Part shown: in pieces, positions 1 to 6,504 of the stretch
Position numbering within the stretch: the stretch's first letter is position 1
How the letters are laid out: each line of letters starts with the position of its first letter
From: an uncultured Sutterella sp.
Lineage (GTDB): Bacteria > Pseudomonadota > Gammaproteobacteria > Burkholderiales > Burkholderiaceae_F
NCBI GenBank assembly: GCA_934249275.1
Contig: CAKQKT010000083.1
Coordinates: 1 to 8,391 of the forward strand
Reading direction: 5' to 3'
Length of the DNA stretch: 8,391 bases
Program-made: the position numbers and the translations under genes
The notes under the pieces: model-generated
Databases searched by the model: none
What the model saw: the letters and a program-made list of their open reading frames with translations, nothing else
What the model was told of the DNA's origin: nothing

Positions 1-680
1 TAGGCGTCCTTCGCCTTGGCATCCTCAAGGTTCTGGTAGCGCTTGTAGGCCTTCTGCCAGACTTCATCCTCGATCACCTTGCCGTTCTTGTCGAAGTGGA
101 CTTCAAGCGGAAGATTTTTGAGTTCGTCGCGGGTCTTGACGATGGGATCGTTGACCTTCTGAAGCTTGACGGGTTCGTACGGGGTTTCGGCCGGCGGCAG
201 AACGCCCGGATTCACCGTGTCGATGTGGCCTTCGAGAATGACCTTCGGGAACTGGCCCTTGTAGGAGACGGCGTCGGGACGGGCGCCGTAGGTGCCCGGA
301 ATGCGCACGCAGACGCTGTAGACGGGCTTGCCGTCGACGGTCTGAACGCCTGCGCCCTTCAGGAAGCCGTCGGAGCGGGTCATGATGTCTTCAGGCGCAA
401 AGCCCCATTCCTCGACGAGGCGGCGGGTGATCTCGGCCTGGCGGCGCATTTCATAGCGGGACGGCGATGCAATGCGCGCGAGCTCAAGCAGGGTGTTGAA
501 GCGCCACTTCTGGGCTTCTTCGCTGGTGGCTTCTTTGAGCAGGGCCTGCATGGCGGGGTCGGCGTTGATGAGCGCCGCACCGGCGGAGACGCCTTCGGAG
601 ATGACGGGGACGGCAGCGGAGGCTGCAAAGACGGCCGAGCAGAGGGCCGCTGCGAGTGCTGTGGGAACGAACTTGGTCAA
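1..680 (-). CDS. Secreted M20-family metallopeptidase, N-terminal part (runs off left edge)
   Basis: About 226 residues are visible; the C-terminal part lies beyond the window. The start is a TTG at 680-678. It is preceded by AAGGAG at 7 nt spacing and aligns with the ATG of the complete paralogue at 3029, and no in-frame ATG occurs until residue 44, after the signal peptide. Residues 1-23 form a Sec signal peptide (TKFVP start, then an Ala-rich core, cleavage near ASAA/V). The catalytic-domain motif LEGHIDTVNPG carries the first M20 metal pair, His152 and Asp154. From the DPAMQALL segment to the PVKLQK segment (135 residues) it differs from the paralogue at only six positions, so the two arose by duplication. 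The likely role is periplasmic hydrolysis of peptides or N-acyl amino acids; substrate unknown. The second metal motif, GEE motif, lid and final His cannot be judged here. Confidence 0.9.
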   Translation of the reverse strand, partial: MTKFVPTALAAALCSAVFAASAAVPVISEGVSAGAALINADPAMQALLKEATSEEAQKWRFNTLLELARIASPSRYEMRRQAEITRRLVEEWGFAPEDIMTRSDGFLKGAGVQTVDGKPVYSVCVRIPGTYGARPDAVSYKGQFPKVILEGHIDTVNPGVLPPAETPYEPVKLQKVNDPIVKTRDELKNLPLEVHFDKNGKVIEDEVWQKAYKRYQNLEDAKAKDA

Positions 681-826
681 GATCCTTCTCCTTGTGACGG
701 CCGAAATGGCTTTGGGGAGCGGCGTCGGTCCGGACGCTGCGAGCTTTTCGGCGAATGAGACGAGTGTACGCAGTTTTTAGACGACTTTCCTATTGAGGTT
801 TACTCTTACAGGGGGAATTTAAGTAG

Positions 827-873
827 AACAAAAAGACCGGGTCCGCGTCTCGTGGGGAGGCGCGGGCCCGGTC
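827..873 (-). terminator. Intrinsic terminator after the lid-domain gene
   Basis: On the minus strand, 13-nt arms at 861-873 and 835-847 pair with one C-A mismatch around a 13-nt loop. They are followed by TTTTTGTT. It lies 22 nt beyond the stop codon at 896 and should end the transcript of the complete peptidase and its small partner, separating it from the left paralogue. Confidence 0.85.
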
Positions 874-895
874 AAGGACTTGCAAGTTGAGGAGA

Positions 896-1321
896 TTACT
901 TGAACGTCCAGCGGATGTCGGCGGCAATGCCGTCGCGGACTTCGCCGCTCTTGATGCCGCGGAAGTTGTTTTCAGCCGTGCAGCCTTCGGCGACGGCGGC
1001 CTTCACCTTTTCGGCCTTGGCTTTGAGCGCGGCGTCGTCGCCTTCGAGCATGACGCGGAAGTTCGCGTAGGCTGCGATGGAGTTGACGGAGTTGCCGCCT
1101 GTGATGGCCGTGACGACGGCATCGGGAACGGCCTTCTCAATCAGCATGACGCTGCGTGCGGCGGCGTGAACGGCATTGACGTTGCCGTAGTCGCCGTTGG
1201 AGTGGCCGCCCGGGCCGATGATCGAAACGGCGACGGACTGGGAGCCGGCCATGGCGCCGGCGGCTGCGAGGCTCAGAAGAAGAGCGGCAACGGGACGAAG
1301 GAATTTGCGGGTGTTCTTCAT
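896..1321 (-). CDS. Secreted free-standing M20 dimerisation (lid) domain-like protein
   Basis: A 141-residue protein with a Sec signal peptide: MKNTRKFLRP, a hydrophobic Ala/Leu core, and cleavage after AMA at residue 25. The mature chain is about 116 residues. It matches the M20 dimerisation domain (Pfam M20_dimer type): a first strand ending in PGGHS (His40), a helix NVNAVHAAARSV, then GGNSVNSIAAYANFRVML (residues 75-92), a second helix rich in Ala/Lys (97-111) and a last strand ending IRWTFK. It has no HxD, GEE or C-terminal metal His, so it cannot be a complete peptidase. In M20 enzymes such as DapE and carboxypeptidase G2 the lid His reaches the partner subunit's active site. The gene starts 13 nt after the peptidase stop with AGGAG at 7 nt, so the two are almost surely co-transcribed. 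I infer that it works with that peptidase in the periplasm. A decayed remnant or a peptide-binding protein are alternatives. Confidence 0.8.
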   Translation of the reverse strand: MKNTRKFLRPVAALLLSLAAAGAMAGSQSVAVSIIGPGGHSNGDYGNVNAVHAAARSVMLIEKAVPDAVVTAITGGNSVNSIAAYANFRVMLEGDDAALKAKAEKVKAAVAEGCTAENNFRGIKSGEVRDGIAADIRWTFK

Positions 1322-1334
1322 GATGACGCTCCTC

Positions 1335-3029
1335 TTACTTGAACATTTCTTCCGTGGTGCGGTTGCCCATCGGGCCGACGCCCGGTTCGAGCACCTTGCC
1401 GTCGGTCATGTTGTAGCCCGAGGCGAGGAGGCCCATCATCAGGAAGCGGTAGAGGCGCTTGCCGGCATCAACGCCGTTGCCCGGAACGCCCCATTCATAC
1501 CAGGTATGACCGCCGCCGCCACCGGCAACGGTGCCGAGGTTGACGTTGACGGTGGGCACGCCGACCGCGGGGGGCACGTTGTCGTTAAGGGAAGCGGCTT
1601 CTTCGGGAATGGCTTCGACCACGTCGATGTCGGCGGTCTTCGAAGCCTGCCAGTAGGCCTGCATGGCGATGTCGTTGTAGTGCGGACGCTGGTAGGCAGG
1701 ACGGTCGCCGAACCAGACGAGTTCCATCTTGACGGCATTCTTGTCGCCGGCCTTGACGCCGTACTTGGCGTTTTCAGCGTCGAGCGCCTTCTGGAATTCA
1801 GGTTCGATCTGAGCGCGGATGGCGGAGAGCGGAGCCTGCGTCGGGCTGCGCATGTCGACCATCAGCGTGCAGTTGGTGGAGCGGCTCTTGGCGGGATCGT
1901 CACAGGAGGCGACGCCCACGGTGTAGGTCGTCTTTTCAGCCTTCTTGTCTGCGTCCCAGGCGGTCCTGAGGTCGGCAATCTTGGCGATCGCGCGGCTCAT
2001 GGCCATGGCGGCGGACGGACGGGCTTCGCCGGGCTTCCAGCCGGCAGGTTCCGTGTACTTGATTTCGAAGCGGTAGGAGCCGATGTAGTTGACGATGGCG
2101 TCGCCCGGCATCGTGGAGTCGGCGCCGAAGTTGGCGACGATGTTCAAGGCGTTGTTGCCCTTGCCGGCTTCCTGGCTGTAGCCGTAGAGCTGCTTCATGC
2201 CGCAGAGGTTGCCCTTGCCTTCCTCACCCGTCGTGCCGCAGACCCAGATGTCGTAGACCGGACGGATGTTGTACTTCTTCATGAGCTTGGCGGTCTGCAT
2301 GACGGCGACCGTGTTGACCATGGCGTCTTCGAAGCCCGGAACGTAGATGCGGTAACCGCCGTTCTTCTTGGCTTCTTCAAGGTCGTTGAAGTGGCGATAT
2401 GCCTTCTTCCAGACTTCGTCTTCAATCACCTTGCCGTTCTTGTCGAACTTGATTTCAAGGGCGAGAGCCTTGAGTTCTTCGCGGGTCTTGACGATGGGAT
2501 CGCTGGCCTTCTGAAGCTTGACGGGTTCGTACGGCGTTTCAGCGGGCGGCAGAACGCCCGGGTTCACCGTGTCGATATGGCCTTCAAGAACGACCTTCGG
2601 GAGCTGTCCCTTGTAGGAGACGGCGTCGGGACGGGCGCCGTAGGTGCCGGGAATGCGGACGCAGACGTTGTAGACGGGCTTGCCGTCAACGGTCTGGACG
2701 CCGGCGCCCTGCAGGAAGCCGTCGGGACGGGTCATGATGTCTTCGGGCGCAAAACCCCATTCCTCAACGAGACGGCGGGTGATTTCGGCCTGACGGCGCA
2801 TTTCGAAGCGGGACGGCGAAGCAATGCGGGCAAGTTCAAGCAGCGTGTTGAAACGCCACTTCTGGGCTTCCTCACTGGTTGCCTCTTTCAGCAGAGCCTG
2901 CATGGCAGGGTCTTTGTTCATGAGTTCGGCGTGCGTCGCGATCGTGTCGGAAACGACGGGAACGGCGGCGGAGGCTGCAAAGACAGCCGAGCAGATGCTC
3001 GCGGCCAGAAGACTGGGCACAAATTTCAT
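1335..3029 (-). CDS. Secreted M20-family metallopeptidase, complete
   Basis: 564 residues. I chose the ATG at 3029, which has GAGGAG 7 nt upstream and begins a signal peptide (MKFVPSLLAA..., cleavage near ASAA/V, residue 22); a 32-residue upstream extension is open but lacks both. All M20 metal motifs are visible: His151 and Asp153 (GHIDTVNPG), Asp235 (PGFEDAM), Glu269-Glu270 (TTGEEGKGN, general base and ligand), Asp304 (NFGADST) and His508 (GGGGGHTWYEW). The lid domain spans about 316-430 but is unusual: where the family has GGHS it has AGWK (Trp331), and the GG...N segment is SCDDPAKSRSTNC. The protein is longer than typical M20 dipeptidases (roughly 400-480). It is followed after 13 nt by the separate lid-like protein at 896-1321. 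The probable role is a periplasmic di/oligopeptidase or N-acyl-amino-acid hydrolase supplying amino acids; the exact substrate cannot be told. Confidence 0.93.
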   Translation of the reverse strand: MKFVPSLLAASICSAVFAASAAVPVVSDTIATHAELMNKDPAMQALLKEATSEEAQKWRFNTLLELARIASPSRFEMRRQAEITRRLVEEWGFAPEDIMTRPDGFLQGAGVQTVDGKPVYNVCVRIPGTYGARPDAVSYKGQLPKVVLEGHIDTVNPGVLPPAETPYEPVKLQKASDPIVKTREELKALALEIKFDKNGKVIEDEVWKKAYRHFNDLEEAKKNGGYRIYVPGFEDAMVNTVAVMQTAKLMKKYNIRPVYDIWVCGTTGEEGKGNLCGMKQLYGYSQEAGKGNNALNIVANFGADSTMPGDAIVNYIGSYRFEIKYTEPAGWKPGEARPSAAMAMSRAIAKIADLRTAWDADKKAEKTTYTVGVASCDDPAKSRSTNCTLMVDMRSPTQAPLSAIRAQIEPEFQKALDAENAKYGVKAGDKNAVKMELVWFGDRPAYQRPHYNDIAMQAYWQASKTADIDVVEAIPEEAASLNDNVPPAVGVPTVNVNLGTVAGGGGGHTWYEWGVPGNGVDAGKRLYRFLMMGLLASGYNMTDGKVLEPGVGPMGNRTTEEMFK

Positions 3030-3178
3030 TTTGTTTCTCCTCGTTGGAAATGCGGCAGACGGGTTCGGGGGCGTCCGACGATCATTCGGTCCGGTCGGAC
3101 GGCTCTGCCGCATCGCAGTAACCAAGTCTATGAAATGTTGCTTTAAAGACCGATTGACGAAAACGACTATTGATTTTG

Positions 3179-3192
3179 TTGCCTATAGGCAA
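3179..3192. promoter_or_regulatory. Perfect 14-bp palindrome upstream of the M20 peptidase (candidate operator)
   Basis: TTGCCTATAGGCAA is its own reverse complement. One mismatch on either side is followed by further matching T/A pairs. It sits about 150 nt upstream of the peptidase start, in the AT-rich part of the 259-nt gap between the peptidase and pssA, where the promoter must lie. No convincing -35/-10 pair could be fixed, so its position relative to the promoter is unknown. A dimeric repressor or activator site is the natural reading. Confidence 0.45.
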
Positions 3193-3228
3193 AAACTATG
3201 AAGTAGAAAGACGGTTGACAAAACAAAA

Positions 3229-3260
3229 AAAATGCCGTCGCTTTTCGGCGACGGCATTTT
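3229..3260 (-). terminator. Intrinsic terminator of pssA
   Basis: A perfect 13-bp stem (arms 3229-3241 and 3248-3260) closes a 6-nt loop and is followed on the minus strand by a T-rich run (TTTT then GTTTTG). It begins 28 nt beyond the pssA stop codon and isolates pssA from the peptidase operon downstream. Confidence 0.92.
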
Positions 3261-3288
3261 GGGAGAAGCTTGACGCTTGTTAGAGCCT

Positions 3289-4155
3289 TCAGTGCTTGGC
3301 GGCTTCGTTGTTCTGAGCCTCGGCTTCAGCGGCTTCGGCAGCCAGTGCGGCGGCGATGTCGGCCTGGATCGGGTTCGGACGGCCGGTCCACCAGCAGTAG
3401 AAGCCGTAGGCGAAGCCCGAGAGGGCGTAGATGCAGAAGAGCACGAAGACGGAGAGCGAGGTGTTGCTCGAGATCACGATGAAGAGGAGCGCGAACACCA
3501 CGACGAACCAGAACGGGATCGTGCGGACGACGGCGTAGCTCTTGCCGGAGAAGAACGGCGCGTTGGAGACCATCGTCAGGCCGGCGTACAGGGTGACGAC
3601 GGCGGCGATTTCGCTCTGGTAGGGAAGGAGCCAGTCGGGAAGCTTGCCTTCGACGCCGAGCCAGACGAAGCCGCAGACGAGCGCGGCGGCAGCCGGGGAG
3701 GGCAGGCCCTGGAAGTAGTTCTTGCTCACGACGCCGACGTTGCAGTTGAAGCGTGCAAGGCGAAGGATGGCGCAAAGGCAGTAGATGAAGGCGATGGCCC
3801 AGCCGAGCTTGCCGAGGCCCTTGAGCGTGTATTCGTAGACGATGAGGCCCGGGGCGACGCCGAAGCTGACGGCGTCGGCAAGGGAGTCCATCTGGACGCC
3901 GAATTCGGACTGGGTGTGCGTCAGGCGGGCAACGCGGCCGTCCATGCCGTCGAAGAGCATGGAGAAGAACACCGCGATGGCGGCGTAGTAGAAGTCGCCG
4001 TTCATGGCGGCGATGATGCCGTAGAAGGCTGAGAAGAGCGCCGCAGCGGTGAAGGCGTTCGGAAGAACGTAAATGCTCTTGCTCTTGACCGTGCTGAGGC
4101 GTCGCTGGCCGATGGAGGCCAGACTTTCGCGATGGTATGCGTTGTTGTTGCTCAT
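3289..4155 (-). CDS. pssA: CDP-diacylglycerol--serine O-phosphatidyltransferase (phosphatidylserine synthase, type II)
   Basis: 288 residues. This inner-membrane enzyme joins CDP-diacylglycerol and L-serine to give phosphatidylserine and CMP, the first committed step to phosphatidylethanolamine. The CDP-alcohol phosphotransferase signature is complete: D72-G-x-x-A-R77, eight residues, G86, three, D90, three, D94, with a further Asp69 just before. The segment YVLPNAFTAAALFSAFYG at the N-terminus and about seven later hydrophobic spans fit PssA of proteobacteria. The tail after about residue 265 is Ala/Glu-rich and probably cytoplasmic. I start at the ATG encoding MSNNNAYHRE, which has a purine-rich AAGAGAAG just upstream. 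An in-frame ATG at 4215 would add 20 residues but has no clear ribosome site and does not look like the family N-terminus. No psd (decarboxylase) gene is adjacent, so it seems to be a single-gene unit with its own terminator. A weak TAAGAT box at 4301-4306 might be its promoter. Confidence 0.95.
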   Translation of the reverse strand: MSNNNAYHRESLASIGQRRLSTVKSKSIYVLPNAFTAAALFSAFYGIIAAMNGDFYYAAIAVFFSMLFDGMDGRVARLTHTQSEFGVQMDSLADAVSFGVAPGLIVYEYTLKGLGKLGWAIAFIYCLCAILRLARFNCNVGVVSKNYFQGLPSPAAAALVCGFVWLGVEGKLPDWLLPYQSEIAAVVTLYAGLTMVSNAPFFSGKSYAVVRTIPFWFVVVFALLFIVISSNTSLSVFVLFCIYALSGFAYGFYCWWTGRPNPIQADIAAALAAEAAEAEAQNNEAAKH

Positions 4156-4330
4156 CTTCTCTTGGGTAAATGGTTCGGTTCTTGGAATGACGGCGGGAGG
4201 AAAAATCCCGTGCATCTCCGCGTCGGCAAAAGCCGGTGGCTCCGCATGAAGGCAGGAAAAAGCATCCTGAATGCCGCATGCCGGGAGCAGTCGACCTATG
4301 ATCTTAGCAACTTTTGGATGCCCGATCCAT

Positions 4331-4365
4331 AAAAAACGGGAGGACTCCCGGCCGGAGGCCTCCCG
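4331..4365 (-). terminator. Intrinsic terminator of the FAH-family gene
   Basis: On the minus strand a GC-rich hairpin (arms CGGGAGG at 4359-4365 and CCTCCCG at 4337-4343, GC-rich loop able to pair further) is followed by six T residues at 4336-4331. It lies about 30 nt after the stop codon at 4396. Confidence 0.88.
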
Positions 4366-4395
4366 TACGCGTAAGCGAACATTGCCGCTTTGGGC

Positions 4396-5076
4396 TTAGA
4401 TGATGTCGACCTTGATGGAGCCGACGCCGTTGACGCCGCCTTCGAGGTGGTCGCCCGGGAAGACCTTGTCGGCGCCGCCGCAGGTGCCCGTGAAGATCAT
4501 GTCGCCGGGCTGGAGCTCCCAGAACTGGGAGAGCTGAACGATCGTTTCAAGGGGCTGGACGATCATGTTGGACGTGCAGCCGCCCTGGCGCTTCTGGTTG
4601 TTGACGTAGAGCCAGAGGTCGGCCGGCGCGGGCATCGGACAGCGGTAGGCCGGACGCACGTAGCTGACCGGTGCGGCCTTTTCGAAGGACTTGGCGCGCG
4701 CAAAGTCGTTGCCGCCGGACGGAAGCTTCTGGTCGCCGAGCGTGAAGTCGATGCCGACGCACCAGCCCCAGACGGCTTCGGCCGCCTGTTCGAGCGTGAG
4801 GTTGCGGCCGCCCTTGCCGAGACAGGCGACAAGCTCGATCTCGTGCTTCATGACCTGAGTCTGCGGCGGCATCGGAATCTTGGCGCATTCGCCGTCGGCC
4901 ACCGGCACCACCGTGTAGCAGTCCTTCATGAAGTAGAAGGGCGTGTCCTTCGTCGCCGCGCCCGGTTCGGCGTAGTTCTTGGCGATGCCGAAGACGCGGC
5001 GGATCGGGAAGTAGGAATAGGTTTCGTCCTGAACGGGCACGACGGCCTGCTGGGGCGGAGCAAATACAAAGGACAT
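4396..5076 (-). CDS. Fumarylacetoacetate hydrolase (FAH) family protein, divergent
   Basis: 226 residues, about the length of small FAH-fold enzymes such as fumarylpyruvate hydrolase and FAHD1. Family marks in order: RRVFGIAKNYA (26-36), FYFMKD (47-52), the metal motif KHEIEL with Glu79 and Glu81, GWCVGID with Asp110, the conserved Lys of ARAKSF (Lys129), GDMIFTGT (191-198) and the final GDHLEGGVNGVGSI. These imply a Mg/Mn-dependent hydrolase, decarboxylase or isomerase acting on a 2-keto acid in the cytoplasm. Several usual active-site positions are altered: the His-containing helix after NYA is shortened and has no His, the D-x-T-x-R-D stretch reads DFTLGD without Arg, and TGTP reads TGTC. 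The substrate may therefore differ from fumarylpyruvate. The ATG start has GGAGG at 6 nt spacing and a TATAAT box upstream. It appears to be a single-gene unit. Confidence 0.9.
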   Translation of the reverse strand: MSFVFAPPQQAVVPVQDETYSYFPIRRVFGIAKNYAEPGAATKDTPFYFMKDCYTVVPVADGECAKIPMPPQTQVMKHEIELVACLGKGGRNLTLEQAAEAVWGWCVGIDFTLGDQKLPSGGNDFARAKSFEKAAPVSYVRPAYRCPMPAPADLWLYVNNQKRQGGCTSNMIVQPLETIVQLSQFWELQPGDMIFTGTCGGADKVFPGDHLEGGVNGVGSIKVDII

Positions 5077-5105
5077 GAAGTGCCTCCGATAATAGGAGAG
5101 AGAAA

Positions 5106-5111
5106 ATTATA
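5106..5111 (-). promoter_or_regulatory. -10 promoter box (TATAAT) of the FAH-family gene
   Basis: A perfect TATAAT on the minus strand in a short AT-rich stretch, placing the transcript start near 5099, about 23 nt before the ATG. No good -35 hexamer is found at the normal distance (GAAGAA at 17 nt), so the promoter may be weak or activator-dependent. No terminator is visible between mltB and this gene, so read-through from mltB is also possible. Confidence 0.45.
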
Positions 5112-5184
5112 TGCGGAAATATAGCAAATTCTTCGCGATGAGCGGGCTCACGACAGAGAATTGTGCGTCTTTTCGGGATCGGGC

Positions 5185-6297
5185 TCAAGGCTCCTTGATG
5201 CCGGCAATGCGGTTGGCGAGCATGGCGACGGCGGCGCCGTAGAAGTAGCTTCGGTTGTAGCGCAGGACGGCGGAGAAGTTGCGCGTGCCGATGTACCACT
5301 TCGTGATGCGCCGGCCCTTGCCGTCGAGCTGCGGCAGATCGACGAGCAGAACGGGCTCGTCGTCCGGGAGCGGGAAGTGCTCGCCGAAGCGCGCGCCCGC
5401 CTTGCGAAGGCCTTCGACAGTCGCGTGGGCGGCGATGCCGCCCGAGCCGGTGGCGTCGAAAATCCCGGCGTCTGCCTTTGCGGGATAGAGCAGGCCGCGG
5501 CCGGCGACCCAGCCGTGAGCTGTGAGGAAGTTGGCGACGGAGGCGATGGCGTCGGGTTCGCTCCCGACAAGATCGATCCTGCCGTCATTGTCGCCGTCCA
5601 CGCCCCAACGGTCGAGCGAGCTCGGCATGAACTGGCCGTAGCCGATGGCGCCGGCAAAGCTGCCCAGAACCGTCACGGGCTGAACCTGCTGGCGCCAGCA
5701 GAAGTCGAGAAACTGAGCAAGCTCCTGCTTGAAGAAGGAGGAGCGACGGGTGTAGTCGAAGGAGAGCGTCATCAGACTGTCGAGCACGCGGTGCCGGCCC
5801 ATGTTCCGGCCGTAGAAGGTCTCGACGCCGATGACGGCGGCGATGACGTAGCGGGAGACGCCGGTCTTCGATTCGACGTCGTCGAAGACTTTTGCGTTGT
5901 GCTCGATGAACTCGCGCCCGCGGGCAATGCGGTCCTGAGTGAGGAAGCTGCGCGAATAGCTGACGTAGTTTTTAAAGGGCGGCACGACGACGGACGATCC
6001 GGGCTTCTTGACGCCGGGTTTGGGCGTCATGAGGCGCTCGGCCGTTTCCGAGTAGCGTGCGACGGCCACCTCGTCCCTGAGCCAGTCGAGAGGAATTCCG
6101 TACTTTTCAGAAACCTGCTTGAGAAAATCGAGCACGTCGGGCCTGTCGAGATAGCAGGACGCCGAAGGCGAAACGGCCGTCTGAGGCGGCTGCGCCACGG
6201 AAGCGGGCGTGCCGGCGGCGCACACGGCGGCACAGACCGCCATGCATGCGCAGGCGGCGGTCCAGATCGTTGTGCGGGGTCTTGGTCGTTTCGGCAT
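5185..6297 (-). CDS. mltB: Lytic murein transglycosylase B (MltB family)
   Basis: 370 residues (E. coli MltB has 361). It cleaves the MurNAc-GlcNAc bond of peptidoglycan to leave 1,6-anhydro-MurNAc ends, acting in the periplasm. The catalytic Glu is Glu159 in VIGVETFYGRNMG, and the MltB hallmarks follow: RVLDSLMTLSFDY, GSFAGAIGYGQFMPSS, a GDNDGRIDL segment and SVANFLTAHGW. The N-terminus is an export signal: MPKRPRPRT, then a Cys/Ala-rich hydrophobic stretch with Cys16, Cys18, Cys22 and Cys26. None fits the usual lipobox (Val at -1), so I favour a cleaved soluble form ending near SVA/Q, with an atypical lipoprotein possible. The frame stays open upstream for more than 1 kb, across the divergent gene. 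The start at 6297 is chosen because it begins the signal peptide and lies about 25 nt from a candidate promoter; no strong ribosome site precedes it. Confidence 0.93.
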   Translation of the reverse strand: MPKRPRPRTTIWTAACACMAVCAAVCAAGTPASVAQPPQTAVSPSASCYLDRPDVLDFLKQVSEKYGIPLDWLRDEVAVARYSETAERLMTPKPGVKKPGSSVVVPPFKNYVSYSRSFLTQDRIARGREFIEHNAKVFDDVESKTGVSRYVIAAVIGVETFYGRNMGRHRVLDSLMTLSFDYTRRSSFFKQELAQFLDFCWRQQVQPVTVLGSFAGAIGYGQFMPSSLDRWGVDGDNDGRIDLVGSEPDAIASVANFLTAHGWVAGRGLLYPAKADAGIFDATGSGGIAAHATVEGLRKAGARFGEHFPLPDDEPVLLVDLPQLDGKGRRITKWYIGTRNFSAVLRYNRSYFYGAAVAMLANRIAGIKEP

Positions 6298-6328
6298 GAA
6301 TGGAAAAGTGTTGTCTGAGGCTTGAGGC

Positions 6329-6337
6329 ATTGTAGCA
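6329..6337 (-). promoter_or_regulatory. Candidate extended -10 promoter box of mltB
   Basis: The minus strand reads TGCTACAAT, an extended -10 (TGn plus TACAAT), with no good -35. The transcript would start near 6322, about 25 nt before the chosen mltB start. It lies in the 207-nt gap between the divergent mltB and deacetylase-family genes; that gap also holds a small CGTCGG/CCGACG hairpin (6379-6397) of unknown meaning. Confidence 0.35.
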
Positions 6338-6504
6338 AGCGACTGCATGGAAGGCGCGGCTTCGCCAATCCCAGTCTGCGTCGGTGTTTTTCCGACGTCG
6401 CCGCATATGGTACGCTTTCGGCATGCGGCGTTCTTCTCACGCCTCGTCCCTGAGGCGGATGAGGCGACCGGAGCGCCGGCAAGAACAAGAATAGGCTCAA
6501 TCAG

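Noticed and set aside
1197..3146. A 649-codon plus-strand open frame over the M20 peptidase
   Set aside because: It is antisense to a protein with clear M20 motifs, signal peptide and RBS. Its translation is low-complexity (Gly/Val/Asp/Arg-rich) and unlike any family, as expected opposite GC-rich codons.
3277..4032. A 251-codon plus-strand open frame opposite pssA
   Set aside because: It is rich in Glu/Asp/Gly/Val as an antisense shadow, has no ribosome site, and pssA has its full catalytic signature on the other strand.
4156..4215. N-terminal extension of pssA from an upstream ATG (adds 20 residues)
   Set aside because: There is no ribosome site before that ATG, and the extra residues (MHGIFPPAVIPRTEP...) do not look like a PssA N-terminus; the inner ATG has a purine-rich site.
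4390..5124. A 244-codon plus-strand open frame opposite the FAH-family gene
   Set aside because: It is antisense to a recognisable enzyme with promoter, RBS and terminator on the minus strand, and it has no family-like motifs of its own.
6423..6494. A 23-codon Arg-rich open frame (MRRSSHASS...) just ahead of the deacetylase-family gene, possible leader peptide
   Set aside because: No ribosome-binding site precedes it, and its composition is what random GC-rich DNA gives; nothing else supports translation.
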